A stretch of DNA of 64,000 nt from Symbiodinium natans. Taxonomy: Eukaryota; Sar; Dinophyceae; Suessiales; Symbiodiniaceae. Below are positions 10,671 through 20,154 of this stretch, piece after piece. The position numbers and the translations under genes were made by a program. The DNA is taken from NCBI GenBank assembly GCA_905221605.1, contig CAJNDS010002112.1:1-64000 (forward strand), written 5' to 3'. The first letter of the stretch is position 1. Every line of letters starts with the position of its first letter. The notes under the pieces are model-generated. The model searched no databases and was not told the DNA's origin. It saw nothing but the letters and a program-made list of their open reading frames with translations.

Positions 10671-11354
10671 AAAGGGTTTAGGGTTTAGGGTTTAGGATTT
10701 AGGGGGATAATGTAACATGTCCCAAGGGCCTACCGAGTAACCTAGCTTTCCCCAGTCTTTGGCGAGGTTGCCACTGCTACAGGGGCAACCAAGCAACTCG
10801 ACTTCATGGTGTCAGGCACCTAGCAACGACTTGACCTCGTGGTGCAGGTCCTAAGCTCTCAAGCAGCCCTAAACCCTAAACCCTAAACCGCTCTTCAAAG
10901 GGCTTTCGCTTGTGGGAGCGTCGACTTTGGGAAGTCTTTTGGCTTGACTTGAGGGCCCAGCATTTGTCGCTCGCGGGAGTAACGTAGGGAGGACCGGAAC
11001 TAAGTAACAAAGTCTACAGCACCCATGCAATCAAAATCGCCGATATAAGCTTGCAAACAGCTGCCATGGCCATGACGACAGAGTTTAATTTGATCGAGCT
11101 GCCACTGCTGGGTCCATTGGCCTTTCGTCGCTCCACCCCAGCAGCACGTCGAAAAGACTCGGCTCGACATGATTCACGTTCGGCGGGTCCTCGACAAGAT
11201 TCACGTCGAAATAGTTCACGTTCGGCGGGCCCTGGGCTTCAAGTAGTCTCATAAAACTGTCGCGTGGAGCGAGCGTCAGAAACAGGGTTGACTAATCAGA
11301 GGTTTAGGGTTTAGGGTTTAGGGTTTAGGGTTTAGGGTTTAGGGTTTAGGCTTC

Positions 11355-11454
11355 TCAATTCTCTTTTCCCTGCTGCCGGAGGGCACGCCGCGCAGGGCGC
11401 GTGAAGGGATTCGGAGCCGGGGGTTCGCCCGTGGGGCCAAAGATCCTCGGCTTC
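11355..11454 (-). CDS. Probable terminal exon, 32 residues
   Basis: Acceptor GGTTTAG|G, then one nt and 33 codons ending in TGA at 11355-11357. The peptide is Pro/Arg-rich (KPRIFGPTGEPPAPNPFTRP, then a basic end). Telomere-type arrays flank it on both sides (11302-11349 and 11473-11523). Confidence 0.45.
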
Positions 11455-11584
11455 CTAAACCGCAAAGCCACGCACCCTAAACCCTAAACCCCTAAACCCC
11501 TAGACCCCTAAACCCTAAACCCTCTCTTACTATGTATATTTAAACCCAAATGACCTTCGTCGGCATATTGTTTTTTTTTTCTGG

Positions 11585-12280
11585 GCCCTAGGGTTTAGGG
11601 CCCAGAGTTGTTTTTCAAGGTTTTTCAGAGTTTTTCAGTGTTTTTCAAGGTTTCTCAAGGTTTTTCTGGGTGTTTCAGGGTTTTTAACCCTCAAGAGGGT
11701 TTAGGGCTGTAGGGTTTGGGGCATAGGGTTTGGGACATAGGGTTTAGGGCCCAGAGTTTTTTTTCAAGGTTTTTCAGAGTTTTTCAGTGCTTTTCAAGGT
11801 TTTTCAATGTTTTTTCAGGGTGTTTCAGGGTTTTTAACCCTCAATTCTGATGAAGGGCCGCCCCCACGACCTTTTCACAGCCTAGTTTTGGTCAAGGGGG
11901 GGTCGTATTTTTCAATTTTAAAGGCAAAATAGTCTTCGGAGACCCCCCTTGCCTCAAACTCCGACCCCCCCTTGAGAGGGAAAGTTTGCCTCCAAAAACA
12001 CCCCAAATGAGGGGGACCCCAGGATCGGCCCGGGTCCCAGTTAAAAATGCGATATTTTAGTACTGAAATCGACGGTTCTGGGTGGCCTCTCGTTTTCTGG
12101 ATTTTTGACCAAAACCGAGCCTTCACCGGTTTCAAGATTTCCAAAGGTTCGTCAAGGTTTTTCAGATGTTCCCCCTTGAGAGGGAAAGTTTGCCTCCAAA
12201 ACCACCCCAAATGAGGGGCCACCCCCCCCACCCCACCCTCCCCGGTTTGAGAATTAGATTTTGGGTTTTCGGCCAATTGG
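11585..12280. repeat. Locally duplicated block with GTTTTTCAAGG satellite
   Basis: 11591-11695 and 11745-11843 are two copies of a segment made of GTTTTTCAAGG/GTTTTTCAGAG units. A second motif (CCTTGAGAGGGAAAGTTTGC with flanking bases) occurs at about 11970 and 12172. A minus-strand open frame across it (11875-12276) simply repeats FWRQTFPLKG and is not considered a gene. Confidence 0.75.
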
Positions 12281-12289
12281 ACCTTGAGC

Positions 12290-12940
12290 TTTAAGCCTAC
12301 TGGGAATGTATTGAGTGGACTTTGTATTTTCTCAATGTTCTGGGTTTCTTGGGTGGGTGGGGTTTTATTCCAGCCCTTGACAAGCTGCTTGACTAGTGAA
12401 TGCTCGGACTTGAGATGCTGAACCCTAAACCCTAAACCCTAAACCCTAGGAACCGGGGCCCTCGTTTTGCAGCCGTTTCAGGATAACGGCTGGAGCCTTC
12501 CACTGAACGCGGTCACATTGCCGCATAAAAGCCAGTGACCCAGCAACCACAAAGCATAAACAAAACCTGGAAGCAACAAAAACCGACTTCGAACCGTGAT
12601 AGGCTTCTTGAGGCTTGTTAAAGCTACATTGGGTATAGTGGCATGCCGGACACTTGACCCAAAACCTAGTCGCCCTCATCTGTCGGCATATGTCGGAATC
12701 TCCAACCTCATCTGCAAAGTTCTCCCTGGCCTTCACCCAAGCACGAATACTTTTTCCTGAGGGACCAAACTAATGACATTCTTCCCAGGTTGGATAGGCA
12801 TTGTGCCAAAAAGGTTGGATAAGCATTGTGCCGAAAGGACCGTGTGCACTGTGCTTGCCTGTTTACGCATGCTCGTACACTTGCTCGCCTGGAGTCCCGT
12901 CTGTTTCTGCCCTTGAAATTCATAAAACATTTCATTCTGG
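12290..12940. other. No convincing gene
   Basis: Between telomere-type arrays at 12421-12448 and 12941-12970 lies about 490 bp without codon bias. It contains a tandem duplication (GGTTGGATAGGCATTGTGCC, then a near copy at 12812-12831). Confidence 0.5.
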
Positions 12941-13027
12941 CCCAGGGTTTAGGGTTTAGGGTTTAGGGTTCCCCATGAACCTTGGAGTATTCAGAAGAAA
13001 AGTGGGATGAAAGCTGGTTTCAAGCAG

Positions 13028-13107
13028 AGGGCCGCTTCAACTGCTCCGCTTTGTCGCACGGCTCTGGTGAGGCCGCACTGATGGCCCTCTCCCTGTCAGG
13101 CTTGGGG
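13028..13107 (+). CDS. Exon with GTTTAGGG donor, strand not certain
   Basis: 80 nt between AAGCAG| and |GTTTAGGG. The plus frame is very GC-rich at third positions and reads GRFNCSALSHGSGEAALMAL then SLSGLG. The minus strand is also open here with a G-initial acceptor, so the strand is not settled. The donor, if used, is the first unit of a TTTAGGG array. Confidence 0.42.
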
Positions 13108-13134
13108 GTTTAGGGTTTAGGGTTTAGGGTTTAA

Positions 13135-13232
13135 GGGATGTTCCCCCTTTTACTAACAGTCCTTAGTGGGGATCATAGTAGGGGGGTACTAGAACCCCTG
13201 TTAAGGACTGTTAGAGAAAGGGGGAACATGCC
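13135..13232. mobile_element. Family-A inverted-repeat element (MITE-like)
   Basis: Arms of about 31 bp: GGGATGTTCCCCCTTTTACT with AACAGTCCTTA at the left, and TAAGGACTGTTAGAGAAAGG with GGGAACATG at the right, around a G-rich middle. The same palindromic element recurs at 24529-24638, 26757-26832, 53440-53548, 58979-59077 and 60085-60184, with half-copies at 31851-31917 and about 62043-62073. It has no coding capacity. Confidence 0.85.
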
Positions 13233-13235
13233 ATG

Positions 13236-13960
13236 TTAGGGGCTTCGAGGGTGTGGCAGACATAGAGAACAAAACCAACCAGGTCGAGGTTGACTGAAGC
13301 ACCAGTTTCCATGTCGGTGTGCTTTCATGCCTTTCCAAGTGCTTCTGTGTTCTATGCGGCGAGGTGAGGTCTCTTGCGCCGTCGCAATTGCTGTAAGAAT
13401 TTCAGCAAAAGGCCTCGCAGATGCTCGCGATGGGCTGCGTCCTGGGCAAAGCGGAGCTTCGTGTGCAGAGCGACTGCGCACTGCACACAGAGCGTGTAGT
13501 TCTTCTACTTCCTGCACATCATGTCTGTGAGAAGGTGGGCTGAAGCGCAATGGCTCACTCTGAGTCAGGCTCCACCTCTCCGGGGGCTTGCCACATCTAC
13601 AGGGGGCAGATTGCATTTCCAGGATCTACATCTGCACAGAGCACGCTGCGTCTCATCGCATCATTCAGAAGCCCCTCAAGATCGCTAGCCAACTGTGCCT
13701 TGCTCGTAAGGACGAAGGGACGAAGGTGGTGTGACAGCATTGGCTGCTTGATTTTCCCTGTCCGCTTGTGGTGGCATGGTGGCCTTGCTCATCGACAAAC
13801 TCTCAAGTTCCGCACCAGCAATCTCATGCGCTTTCTGCAACTCTCTTGTCATCAAAACGTGTGTCAGTTCATGTGGCATGCCACGCTTACAGGATGCACA
13901 ACTCACACAGAAGTCTTCACGCAGCGCACCTTGCAATGATTTTCCAGGGGCTGCTGCTCC
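13236..13960 (-). pseudogene. Degenerate coding region, unknown
   Basis: Three consecutive minus-strand segments are coding-like but lie in different frames. 13960-13735 contains CVSCASCKRGMPHELTHVLM, with a C-x2-C pair. 13735-13600 contains AQLASDLEGLLNDAMRRSVL. 13600-13240 contains VQEVEELHALCAVRSRSA. The first change looks like a 1-nt frameshift near GTCCTTACGAGC. It could instead be a string of exons with missed introns. No family recognised. Confidence 0.35.
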
Positions 13961-14314
13961 AGAAATCCGCGATTCGGCTTGTGCCACGAGCCCGAGGTTG
14001 ATGGAAGGCAAAGGGTATCAAAGAGCTTGATCCCATGCGGCAACGAAACCAAAGCAAGCATCGAAAGATTGCATCTGACACAACACAACCCTAAACCCCC
14101 TCAACCCTCAAAAATCCCGCAAGCCCCCTCAAAACTCCGCCAAACCCCCCTCAAAACGCCCAAAAACCCAAAACCCAAAACCCAAAACCCAAAACCCAAA
14201 CATCTTCAGATTCTGAGCCCCCTGCCCTCGGGATGGCCTCGGGGCTGCCTGTGCCTTGCCATGTGTACCCTTGAAGCGTTGTGATATGCTGGGATGGCCT
14301 TTGAAGCCTCTAGA

Positions 14315-14545
14315 GATACTCTGGGGTTGGGCACTCCAGGGAGACTCTGGGGTTGGGCACTCCAGGGAGCTCTGGTTACTCTGGGGAGACACTCTGGGGT
14401 TCGGCACTCCAGGGAGACTCGGGGGTTGGGCACTCCAGGGAGACTCTGGGGTTGGGCGCTCCACGAACACTGGAGAGTTTTAGGGTTTAGGGTTGAGGGT
14501 TTGGGCACTCCAGGGACACTTTGGGGCACTCCAGGGATGAGCGAG
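14315..14545 (+). repeat. 26-bp minisatellite
   Basis: Five or six imperfect copies of ACTCTGGGGTTGGGCACTCC plus AGGGAG, with a further half-copy after a short TTTAGGG run at 14478. Confidence 0.85.
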
Positions 14546-14891
14546 GAGTAGACTCGGCGAGGAGAAGAGTTGAGCTTAAAATCTAACAACCCCACACCGA
14601 GGGTGGGGAGTAAGGACAATAAACATTTATCCCAAAAGCCAACCTAGTTTTGTACATTTGAAGGCTTATAAGGTTGTTTAAAGTTTGGGGATTTTGGGGG
14701 TTTAGGGGCTTTGGGATGTTTAGGATTTCGGATTTTACAGGTCACCTTCAACTGCCTAACACACACACACACATAGTAAAGATGACACCGGGAGCTCAAC
14801 CCTCCTCTCATCCTGTGGCACTCTTCCCCTGGAGCGGGTCCAAGTGTTTTATTTCAATGGCGTGAGGCGGGGGCCAGGGCTCGCCGCTTAC

Positions 14892-15473
14892 CGCATCGAA
14901 ACTCAGAGCTCTGGCAGAAGTTCCTCTGAGATCGGCACAGGAGCCGATGGTCGAAGGCAGCTGTGTACTGAGGCTTGGGGGCCCGTTGAAACTCCATTGT
15001 TTATGGCTTTATGAGGAATATGTAAGGGCTTCAGGGTAATAAACATTCAGAATTCTGTTCAAACCTACGTCTGTGTAGCAACCTGGCACAGATCCGAAAT
15101 CCGCCCAGAGTCGGTGCAAGTGCATGACTTGGCTGAGCAGCTGGCAGCCCACTTTCCCATCATTGCCCAGAAGGACACAGCGCAGAAGCACTCTGAGCCA
15201 TCGGCTTGGTGAGGGCTGCAACACAGCGGACCGAGATGTTTTGCTCGCGGAATGTGTGTGTGCGTGTTGCTGGAGTTGGGATCCTTGACGAGGTCATGCA
15301 AACAAAGAGAAGCTGTCGTTCATGTTGCGTATGACATGTCCCACGGCTACAGTAAGACATAGAAAGGTGGTTGCTCAAACCGCTCACGACTTCGATCGCC
15401 TGGAGCCTGTCGAGAAAAGGGACGCACTGGCACGGCGCCCGGAGATCAGGTGGGCAATCGTGGCATTGTAGAA
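14892..15473 (-). CDS. Three-exon gene fragment, unknown protein
   Basis: Exons in minus order: 15473-15388, 15192-15083 and 14923-14892. The first follows CCCTAAGCCCCCAAG| and ends |GTGAGC; it reads FYNATIAHLISGRRASASLF and on. Its two leftover bases pair with the first base of the second exon (phase matches), which reads VLLRCVLLGNDGKVGCQLL then SQVMHLHRLWADFGSVP and ends |GTTGCT. The third is short (32 nt), starts GAG|GAACTT, fits the phase and ends |GTAAGC. Third positions are GC-rich. I recognise no family. The 5' and 3' ends are not identified. The 32-nt exon is the weakest part. Confidence 0.5.
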
Positions 15474-15479
15474 CTTGGG

Positions 15480-16540
15480 GGCTTAGGGTTTTACAGTAGA
15501 CGTTAAGATTTGAGGGTTTGACATAAAGCAGACCTTGCAGTGTTAAGCATTCGGGGTTCATGGTTTCACAGCACCTTCCCAAGCACTTGCAGTCTTCGGT
15601 GGCGTCTCAACGGAGCAACGTCGCCACTAATAACTCTACAGCCTAGAACTGGACTCTTTTTGCATTCGGGCTTGGTTCGTCGGACCCCTTTTTCTAAACC
15701 CTAAACCCTGAACTTTAAACCCAAAACCCAAAACCCTGAACCCTATAATCACCGCGGCAAGGCATCAAGCTGAAGTCTCAAAGGCACCCATACCCAAACC
15801 CTCAAGGCCCTTGAGCCCCTCGACCCTCAAACCTTGACAACATGCAGCCCGCTTAAACCCTCCTGAACAGTGTTCAGGGTTCAGGGTTCAGGGTTTAGGG
15901 TCTAAACCCTAAGCCCTATAAAGCCTAAACTCTAAACTCTAAACCCCTCCACCTCCCCATGCACCCCAAAGCAAGCTGAAGTCTGTCTTTCTTCACCACT
16001 GCACCTTCCTCTCCGTGCGCCGAGCTCGAAGGCAAGTCAGCAGGGGGAGGTTGAGGTTTAGGGTTTAGAGTTTAGGGTTTAGGGTTTAGGGTTTAGGGCT
16101 AAGTCGCTCGATCACAAGCTAGGCGAGGCACGCGCGCTCCAGGGTATAGGGGTTGAGGGTGCTGTTTGATGGACTTTGGCTGTCGGAAGTCTGTGGACTT
16201 CAAGCTAGGATGGCGCTTAAAACCCTCTGAATACTCTTCTTGAAATATGATCCTCTTAAACCTAATAAACGGATAATATGAAACTATGGCCCAACAAAGC
16301 CTGCTCCACAAGCCGCACCATGAAGCACTGTAGGGTTTAGGGTTTAGGGTTTAGGGTCTAGGGTCTAGGGTCTAGGGTTTAGGGTTTAGGGTTTAGGGTT
16401 CAGATCCCAGAGGCTACAGTATCTTTTTTACCACCCAGCACTCGCACACCGCGAGGGATACTTCAGCCTACAGTATCAGGGTTCAGGGATACATCCCTAG
16501 ACTGCCCTAGGGCCCTAAGAAGGCCATCAAATAAACCAAC
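15480..16540. other. Telomere-type repeats with small spacers, no gene seen
   Basis: Runs of CCCTAAA, CCCTGAA and TTTAGGG on both strands (15694-15750, 15870-15950, 16050-16100, 16329-16400) alternate with spacers of 50-200 bp. A copy of the dispersed element containing AAAACCCTCTGAATACTC lies at about 16219-16310. The spacers have no clear exon. Confidence 0.6.
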
Positions 16541-16547
16541 CACGAAC

Positions 16548-16662
16548 ACTAAACCCTAAACCCTAAACCCTAAACCCTAAACCCTAAACCCTAAACCCGA
16601 AACCCTAAACCCTAAACCCTAAACCCTAAACCCCAAACCCTAAACCCCAAACCCTAAACCCC
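16548..16662 (-). repeat. Telomere-type array (CCCTAAA on plus)
   Basis: About 16 copies with a few CCCGAAA and CCCCAAA variants. It ends directly at the acceptor of the next plus-strand exon (CCCCAG|). Confidence 0.95.
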
Positions 16663-16664
16663 AG

Positions 16665-16715
16665 AGGCCCCTCCAGAAGCCTCACACATCATGAGGGCGG
16701 ACCCAAGAAATCAAG
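16665..16715 (+). CDS. Short internal exon
   Basis: 51 nt after CTAAACCCCAG| and before |GTGAGG. It encodes APPEASHIMRADPRNQ. The minus strand has stops in all useful frames, so plus is favoured. Confidence 0.4.
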
Positions 16716-16898
16716 GTGAGGCAGCCTCAGCAGTGGAGGATTCAGGGGTTTAGGGGTTAGGGTTTAGGGTTTCGGGTTTGGCACGCGCTCTCGGCTAGCG
16801 ACCCTAGGGTTTAGGGTTTAGGGTTTAGGGTTTTGGGGTTTAGGGTTTAGGGTTTAGGGTTTCGAGTTTAGAGTTTAGGGTACGGCACCCCAGACCAT

Positions 16899-17006
16899 AC
16901 TTGAGGATTCATAGTTGTAAGCAGGGTTTTGTGTAAAGTAACCTATATGATATCCTCAACTAGGGCACTGAGAACCCTACTTCGAGCTACACATGAGCCT
17001 TCAAGT
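16899..17006. mobile_element. Family-B inverted-repeat element, decayed
   Basis: ACTTGAGGATTCATAGTTGT at the left and a complementary GAGCTACACATGAGCCTTCA at the right, arms about 65% complementary. It is an old copy of the family described at 59951-60040. Confidence 0.6.
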
Positions 17007-17187
17007 CAGGGGCAGACGAAGTTTTTTAATATCCCAAAGGGCCTACCAAGAACCCTTAATCCCTAATCCCTAATCCCTAATCCCTAATCCCTAAACCCTA
17101 AACCCTAAACCCTAAACCCTAAACCCCAAACCAGACAATCATGAAACCATCCTGGTGGCTTCTGCAGCTGCTCGTCCACAGGCGCAC

Positions 17188-17415
17188 CTTTGCCGCAGAT
17201 CGTCCGCGGAGCGCCGTTGAAGAAGTCGCAAGACCGAGATCCTGCTTGGGTTGCCCTAAACCCTAAACCCTAAACCCTAAACCCTAAACCCTAAACCCTA
17301 AACCCTAAACCCTAAACCCTAAACCCTGACGGGTTTCTCGCAGTCAGGGGCTTGTTGCGACTGGGGGCGCAAGCAGTCTTTTGGAGGGATGGGCTTTCTT
17401 CCGGCAGAGCTACCC
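17188..17415 (-). CDS. Two exons around an intron made of TTTAGGG repeats
   Basis: Upstream exon 17415-17331 (85 nt): acceptor TTCAG|GG, peptide VALPEESPSLQKTACAPSRN and on, ending AACCC|GTCAGG. Downstream exon 17241-17188 (54 nt): acceptor AAGCAG|G, peptide ISVLRLLQRRSADDLRQ, donor AAAG|GTGCGC. Phases fit (2+1). The 89-bp intron between them (17330-17242) is GTCAGGG, about ten TTTAGGG units, then CAACCCAAGCAG. The upstream exon is also open in another frame, and the region is partly open on plus, so the exact frame needs RNA support. Confidence 0.5.
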
Positions 17416-17516
17416 CTGAACCCTGAAGCTTCAGACCCCCCGTCCGAAGCGGCCCTGAATAAACCTTAAAGCCGAAGGTCTGAACCCCCAAAATCCTGAA
17501 CCCTACATTCTTACAG

Positions 17517-17601
17517 GGTTCTTAATGGAGGGGGGTTCATGGGGGGTAGGTACCTGGGGAACCTTACATACCCCCCCTTGAACCCCTCTCCCTTAAGAAC
17601 C
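17517..17601. mobile_element. Family-F palindromic element
   Basis: GGGTTCTTAATGGAGGGGGG at the left is answered by CCCCTCTCCCTTAAGAACC at the right, arms about 33 bp, 20-bp centre. It lies inside the intron-like gap between the exons at 17629-17733 and 17331-17415. Confidence 0.75.
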
Positions 17602-17628
17602 CTAAACCCTAAACCCTAAACCCTAAAC

Positions 17629-17733
17629 CCGTGAAGAAAGCCCAGTCTTGTCAGGAAGAACTTGTGCGCGGTGGATCCCAGCGGCCAGCCACGGAAGGAA
17701 AGGGAGCACAGCGGGATTCCCCGCTTCACGGTC
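17629..17733 (-). CDS. Internal exon with GTTTAGGG donor
   Basis: 105 nt, exactly 35 codons. Acceptor CAAAAAG|GAC; the donor is TCACGG|GTTTAGGG, so the first telomere unit is the splice site. Peptide DREAGNPAVLPFLPWLAAGI then HRAQVLPDKTGLSSR. Third positions are GC-rich. Confidence 0.55.
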
Positions 17734-18260
17734 CTTTTTGCTAAGGAGCCCTCGTCGTAGCTTCCTGGGTTTCAGGCTTGCATTGGGTTTGGGGACGTTG
17801 AGGGTTGACAAAACTTACGACTTGAGGGCATCTATGCAAATTAGTTTCTGCACGGAGAAGGAAGCCCCGAATAGACTCAGGTGGTTTTGGGGTCCTGTTG
17901 GAGACATTTCAGCTTCCTGAAATCATACTGTTCAATTGTTCTCAGGCCCCCTCAACGGCTCAAAGCCCAAACCCCCTAAACCCTAAACCCTAAACCCTAA
18001 ACCCTAAACCCTGCCAACTCCCCAAGTCCCCTAAGCTCTGCCGCGCCACCGTGCTGGAACCATGGGGGATACGCGACCGGACCATCAGCACCCGGCTCGA
18101 AAAACCGCAGCAGGTGGCGTGGGACCACCTGCGAGTGGGGGGGGGGGGGGGGACTGGGGACGGGTGGAAGGTGCTAAGGTTCATGGTTTCATTGCTAAGG
18201 GTGTGGGGTCCGGCCCCAGAGAATGAAGTTCTGAAAGATCGAGTTTGTAGGGTTTAGGGT

Positions 18261-18528
18261 CTACGGCTTCAGGGTCGCAGAAAGCCGTAGGCAGGGGAAG
18301 GTGCTGCCTGAACCATGTCGTCCAGCATCATGCCCACCTGAGCGACATGCCACCCCAGCCCAGTTCTCATCGTTTCTAAGCTCGGGGAAGTCGTATCTCA
18401 TTCGGAAAAGTATGGCCCTCAAAGTGTTGTTCGGCACCTGTGTCCGGATGCCCTCTCCGACACAGCCGTCGCAGGGGCTGATGGAGTGCATGTCGTTGGT
18501 CACCCCGGACCTCGGGGAGGGTTGTTGA
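18261..18528. CDS. Coding island open on both strands
   Basis: Minus reads SGVTNDMHSISPCDGCVGEG and later FRMRYDFPELRNDENWAGVA before a TAG at 18261. Plus reads KSYLIRKSMALKVLFGTCVR then MPSPTQPSQGLMECMS before a TGA at about 18526. Both have GC-rich third positions, so the strand cannot be chosen by eye. A similar two-way island lies at about 18026-18140. Confidence 0.4.
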
Positions 18529-18872
18529 GGCTTTTAGGGCGTAGGCAAGGGTAAGGACAGCACGGCTTTGGAGTTGCGCTTAAGACGAGGGCCACAGAAG
18601 CTAGTGCATGCTTGTGGGTGGAACACTTGCTGCTCGGATGCTAGGCTCTGTCTTGCAGGAGTAGGTAGCAACCATGTCGGGTTTGGGTACAGGCCTGCCT
18701 GACACAGACTTATCGCGCCCAATAACTTGAAAGATCGTGAACAATGCCAAGGACAGGAAGAATCAGCACCCCAAAACATCCCCCCCCCCCTGCATCTTGA
18801 CCCTGAGGCCTCCAGCCACGAAGCGGCTTCCATTACAGGCTTTGGGATTTTGGGGATTTAGGGTTTTCGGGT

Positions 18873-19205
18873 TTAGGGTTTGAGGTGTTGGGCTTGGACC
18901 CATCGTGGTTGCTTGCCCGAGCATCGAGTCTGAGAGTTTACAGCCTGGTTGGACAGAGCAGCACTCGTCGCTCTAGAGGTTCTTTGTCGTGGTTGTTTAC
19001 CTTTGTCTTTTTTGTATTTGTCAGTTTTTGCGGCTATAAACTGTCTGATAAAATAATCTGCGGTGGTGGATTGAGCTATTTTACGGTCTTCATAGAAGTT
19101 GATTAGATTTCGTATTTTGGTTCTGGTGCCTTGATTTAAGCGATTTTTGTAGTTGTCGTAGGTTGTTTGTAGTGCTCTCGTGTTACGCTGAATATTTTTG
19201 CTCAT
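18873..19205 (-). CDS. Lys-rich open frame in AT-rich island
   Basis: 110 codons from an ATG at 19205. The N-terminal two thirds is charged and lacks GC3 bias (KNIQRNTRALQTTYDNYK, FYEDRKIAQSTTADYFIRQF). Its composition is unlike the neighbours and like the decayed integrase that starts head-to-head at 19198. It is probably part of the same inserted element. The last codons run into TTTAGGG sequence and may not be original. Confidence 0.35.
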   Translation of the reverse strand: MSKNIQRNTRALQTTYDNYKNRLNQGTRTKIRNLINFYEDRKIAQSTTADYFIRQFIAAKTDKYKKDKGKQPRQRTSRATSAALSNQAVNSQTRCSGKQPRWVQAQHLKP

Positions 19206-20035
19206 ATACTTATGCTACGCCAAGCGCAAGGAAGACGAACAGCTTATGCAAAAGGAGCGCGAAGCAAGTTTAAAACACAACCAAAAGAAGAAACTTAGGG
19301 AATACATAGAAGAGAATAATTCAAGTGAAGAAGACTTGACACCTAATATCAGATGGATTTGCCTTTTAAAAACGATTTGAAAGAACAAAGTTTAAGGTAG
19401 GGGTGTTGATGATTGATGCATTTGAAAAGTTTGTGCATTTAGTGCCGATAAAAAGCAAACAAGAAGGAGACGTAGCCAATGGAATGATTGCGTGTTTAAA
19501 CAAGATGGGTGAGAAACTAAACTAATCTATACAGATGATGAAGGCTCATTGAACAAGGAGGCAAAACAGAAGTATTGGAAGGATGAGCACATCGAACATC
19601 ACCGAACGAGGGCGCACCCACATTTTCGTGAAAGAGCCATCCGCACTTTTAAAGATATGTTATATATGCAGGTTGAAGCAGATGAAAGAAAAGGAGAACA
19701 TAACATCCAATGAACAGATTACATCTTAGAAATATTATTAGCAATAATCAAATGAAGCACTCGGCAACGGGATTTACACCAAAAGAAGCCCGAAAACCAG
19801 TAATCAGTTCAACGTGAAATTACATTTAACGATGAAGGGAAGGGAAAGAAGAACCGCCTCTACCCCGAGTTAACTGTAGGGGACGAAGTTAAACTATTTC
19901 GGAAGCGAAAACCGAATGAAAAAGAAAGGGTGAGCTGGTCTCAGAATATTTATACAATAGAAATTTGAAGAAAACCGAATGAAAAAGAAAGGGTGAGCTG
20001 GTCTCAGAATAATTATACAGTAGAAATTTGAATAT
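19198..20035 (+). pseudogene. Decayed retroviral-type (DDE) integrase
   Basis: AT-rich segment with integrase motifs scattered over shifted frames. The first catalytic Asp is in MIDAFEKFVHLVPIKSKQ (about 19412), the second in IYTDDEGS (about 19540), and the Glu in HFRERAIRTFKDML (about 19630). Then come MKHSATGFTPKEARKP (about 19755) and an SH3-like DEVKLFRKRK tail (about 19885). Frames are broken by indels and stops. The 61-bp stretch around GAATGAAAAAGAAAGGGTGA is tandemly duplicated (about 19909-19970 and 19971-20031). The motif style resembles integrases of Polinton/Maverick-like or related elements common in marine protists; this is recalled, not searched. Confidence 0.7.
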
Positions 20036-20154
20036 AGAATAGGTCAAAACTAATATAGAGTTGAAGGTCTTGATAGGAACTATCTGAGATTTGAACTGCT
20101 GAAGGTTTGAGCGAAATCACTCCCTAGTGTGCATGGCCAGCTGTTGGGCACATC

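Noticed and set aside
11875-12276. 133-codon minus-strand gene
   Set aside because: It is a translation of a locally duplicated repeat with no codon bias or splice support.
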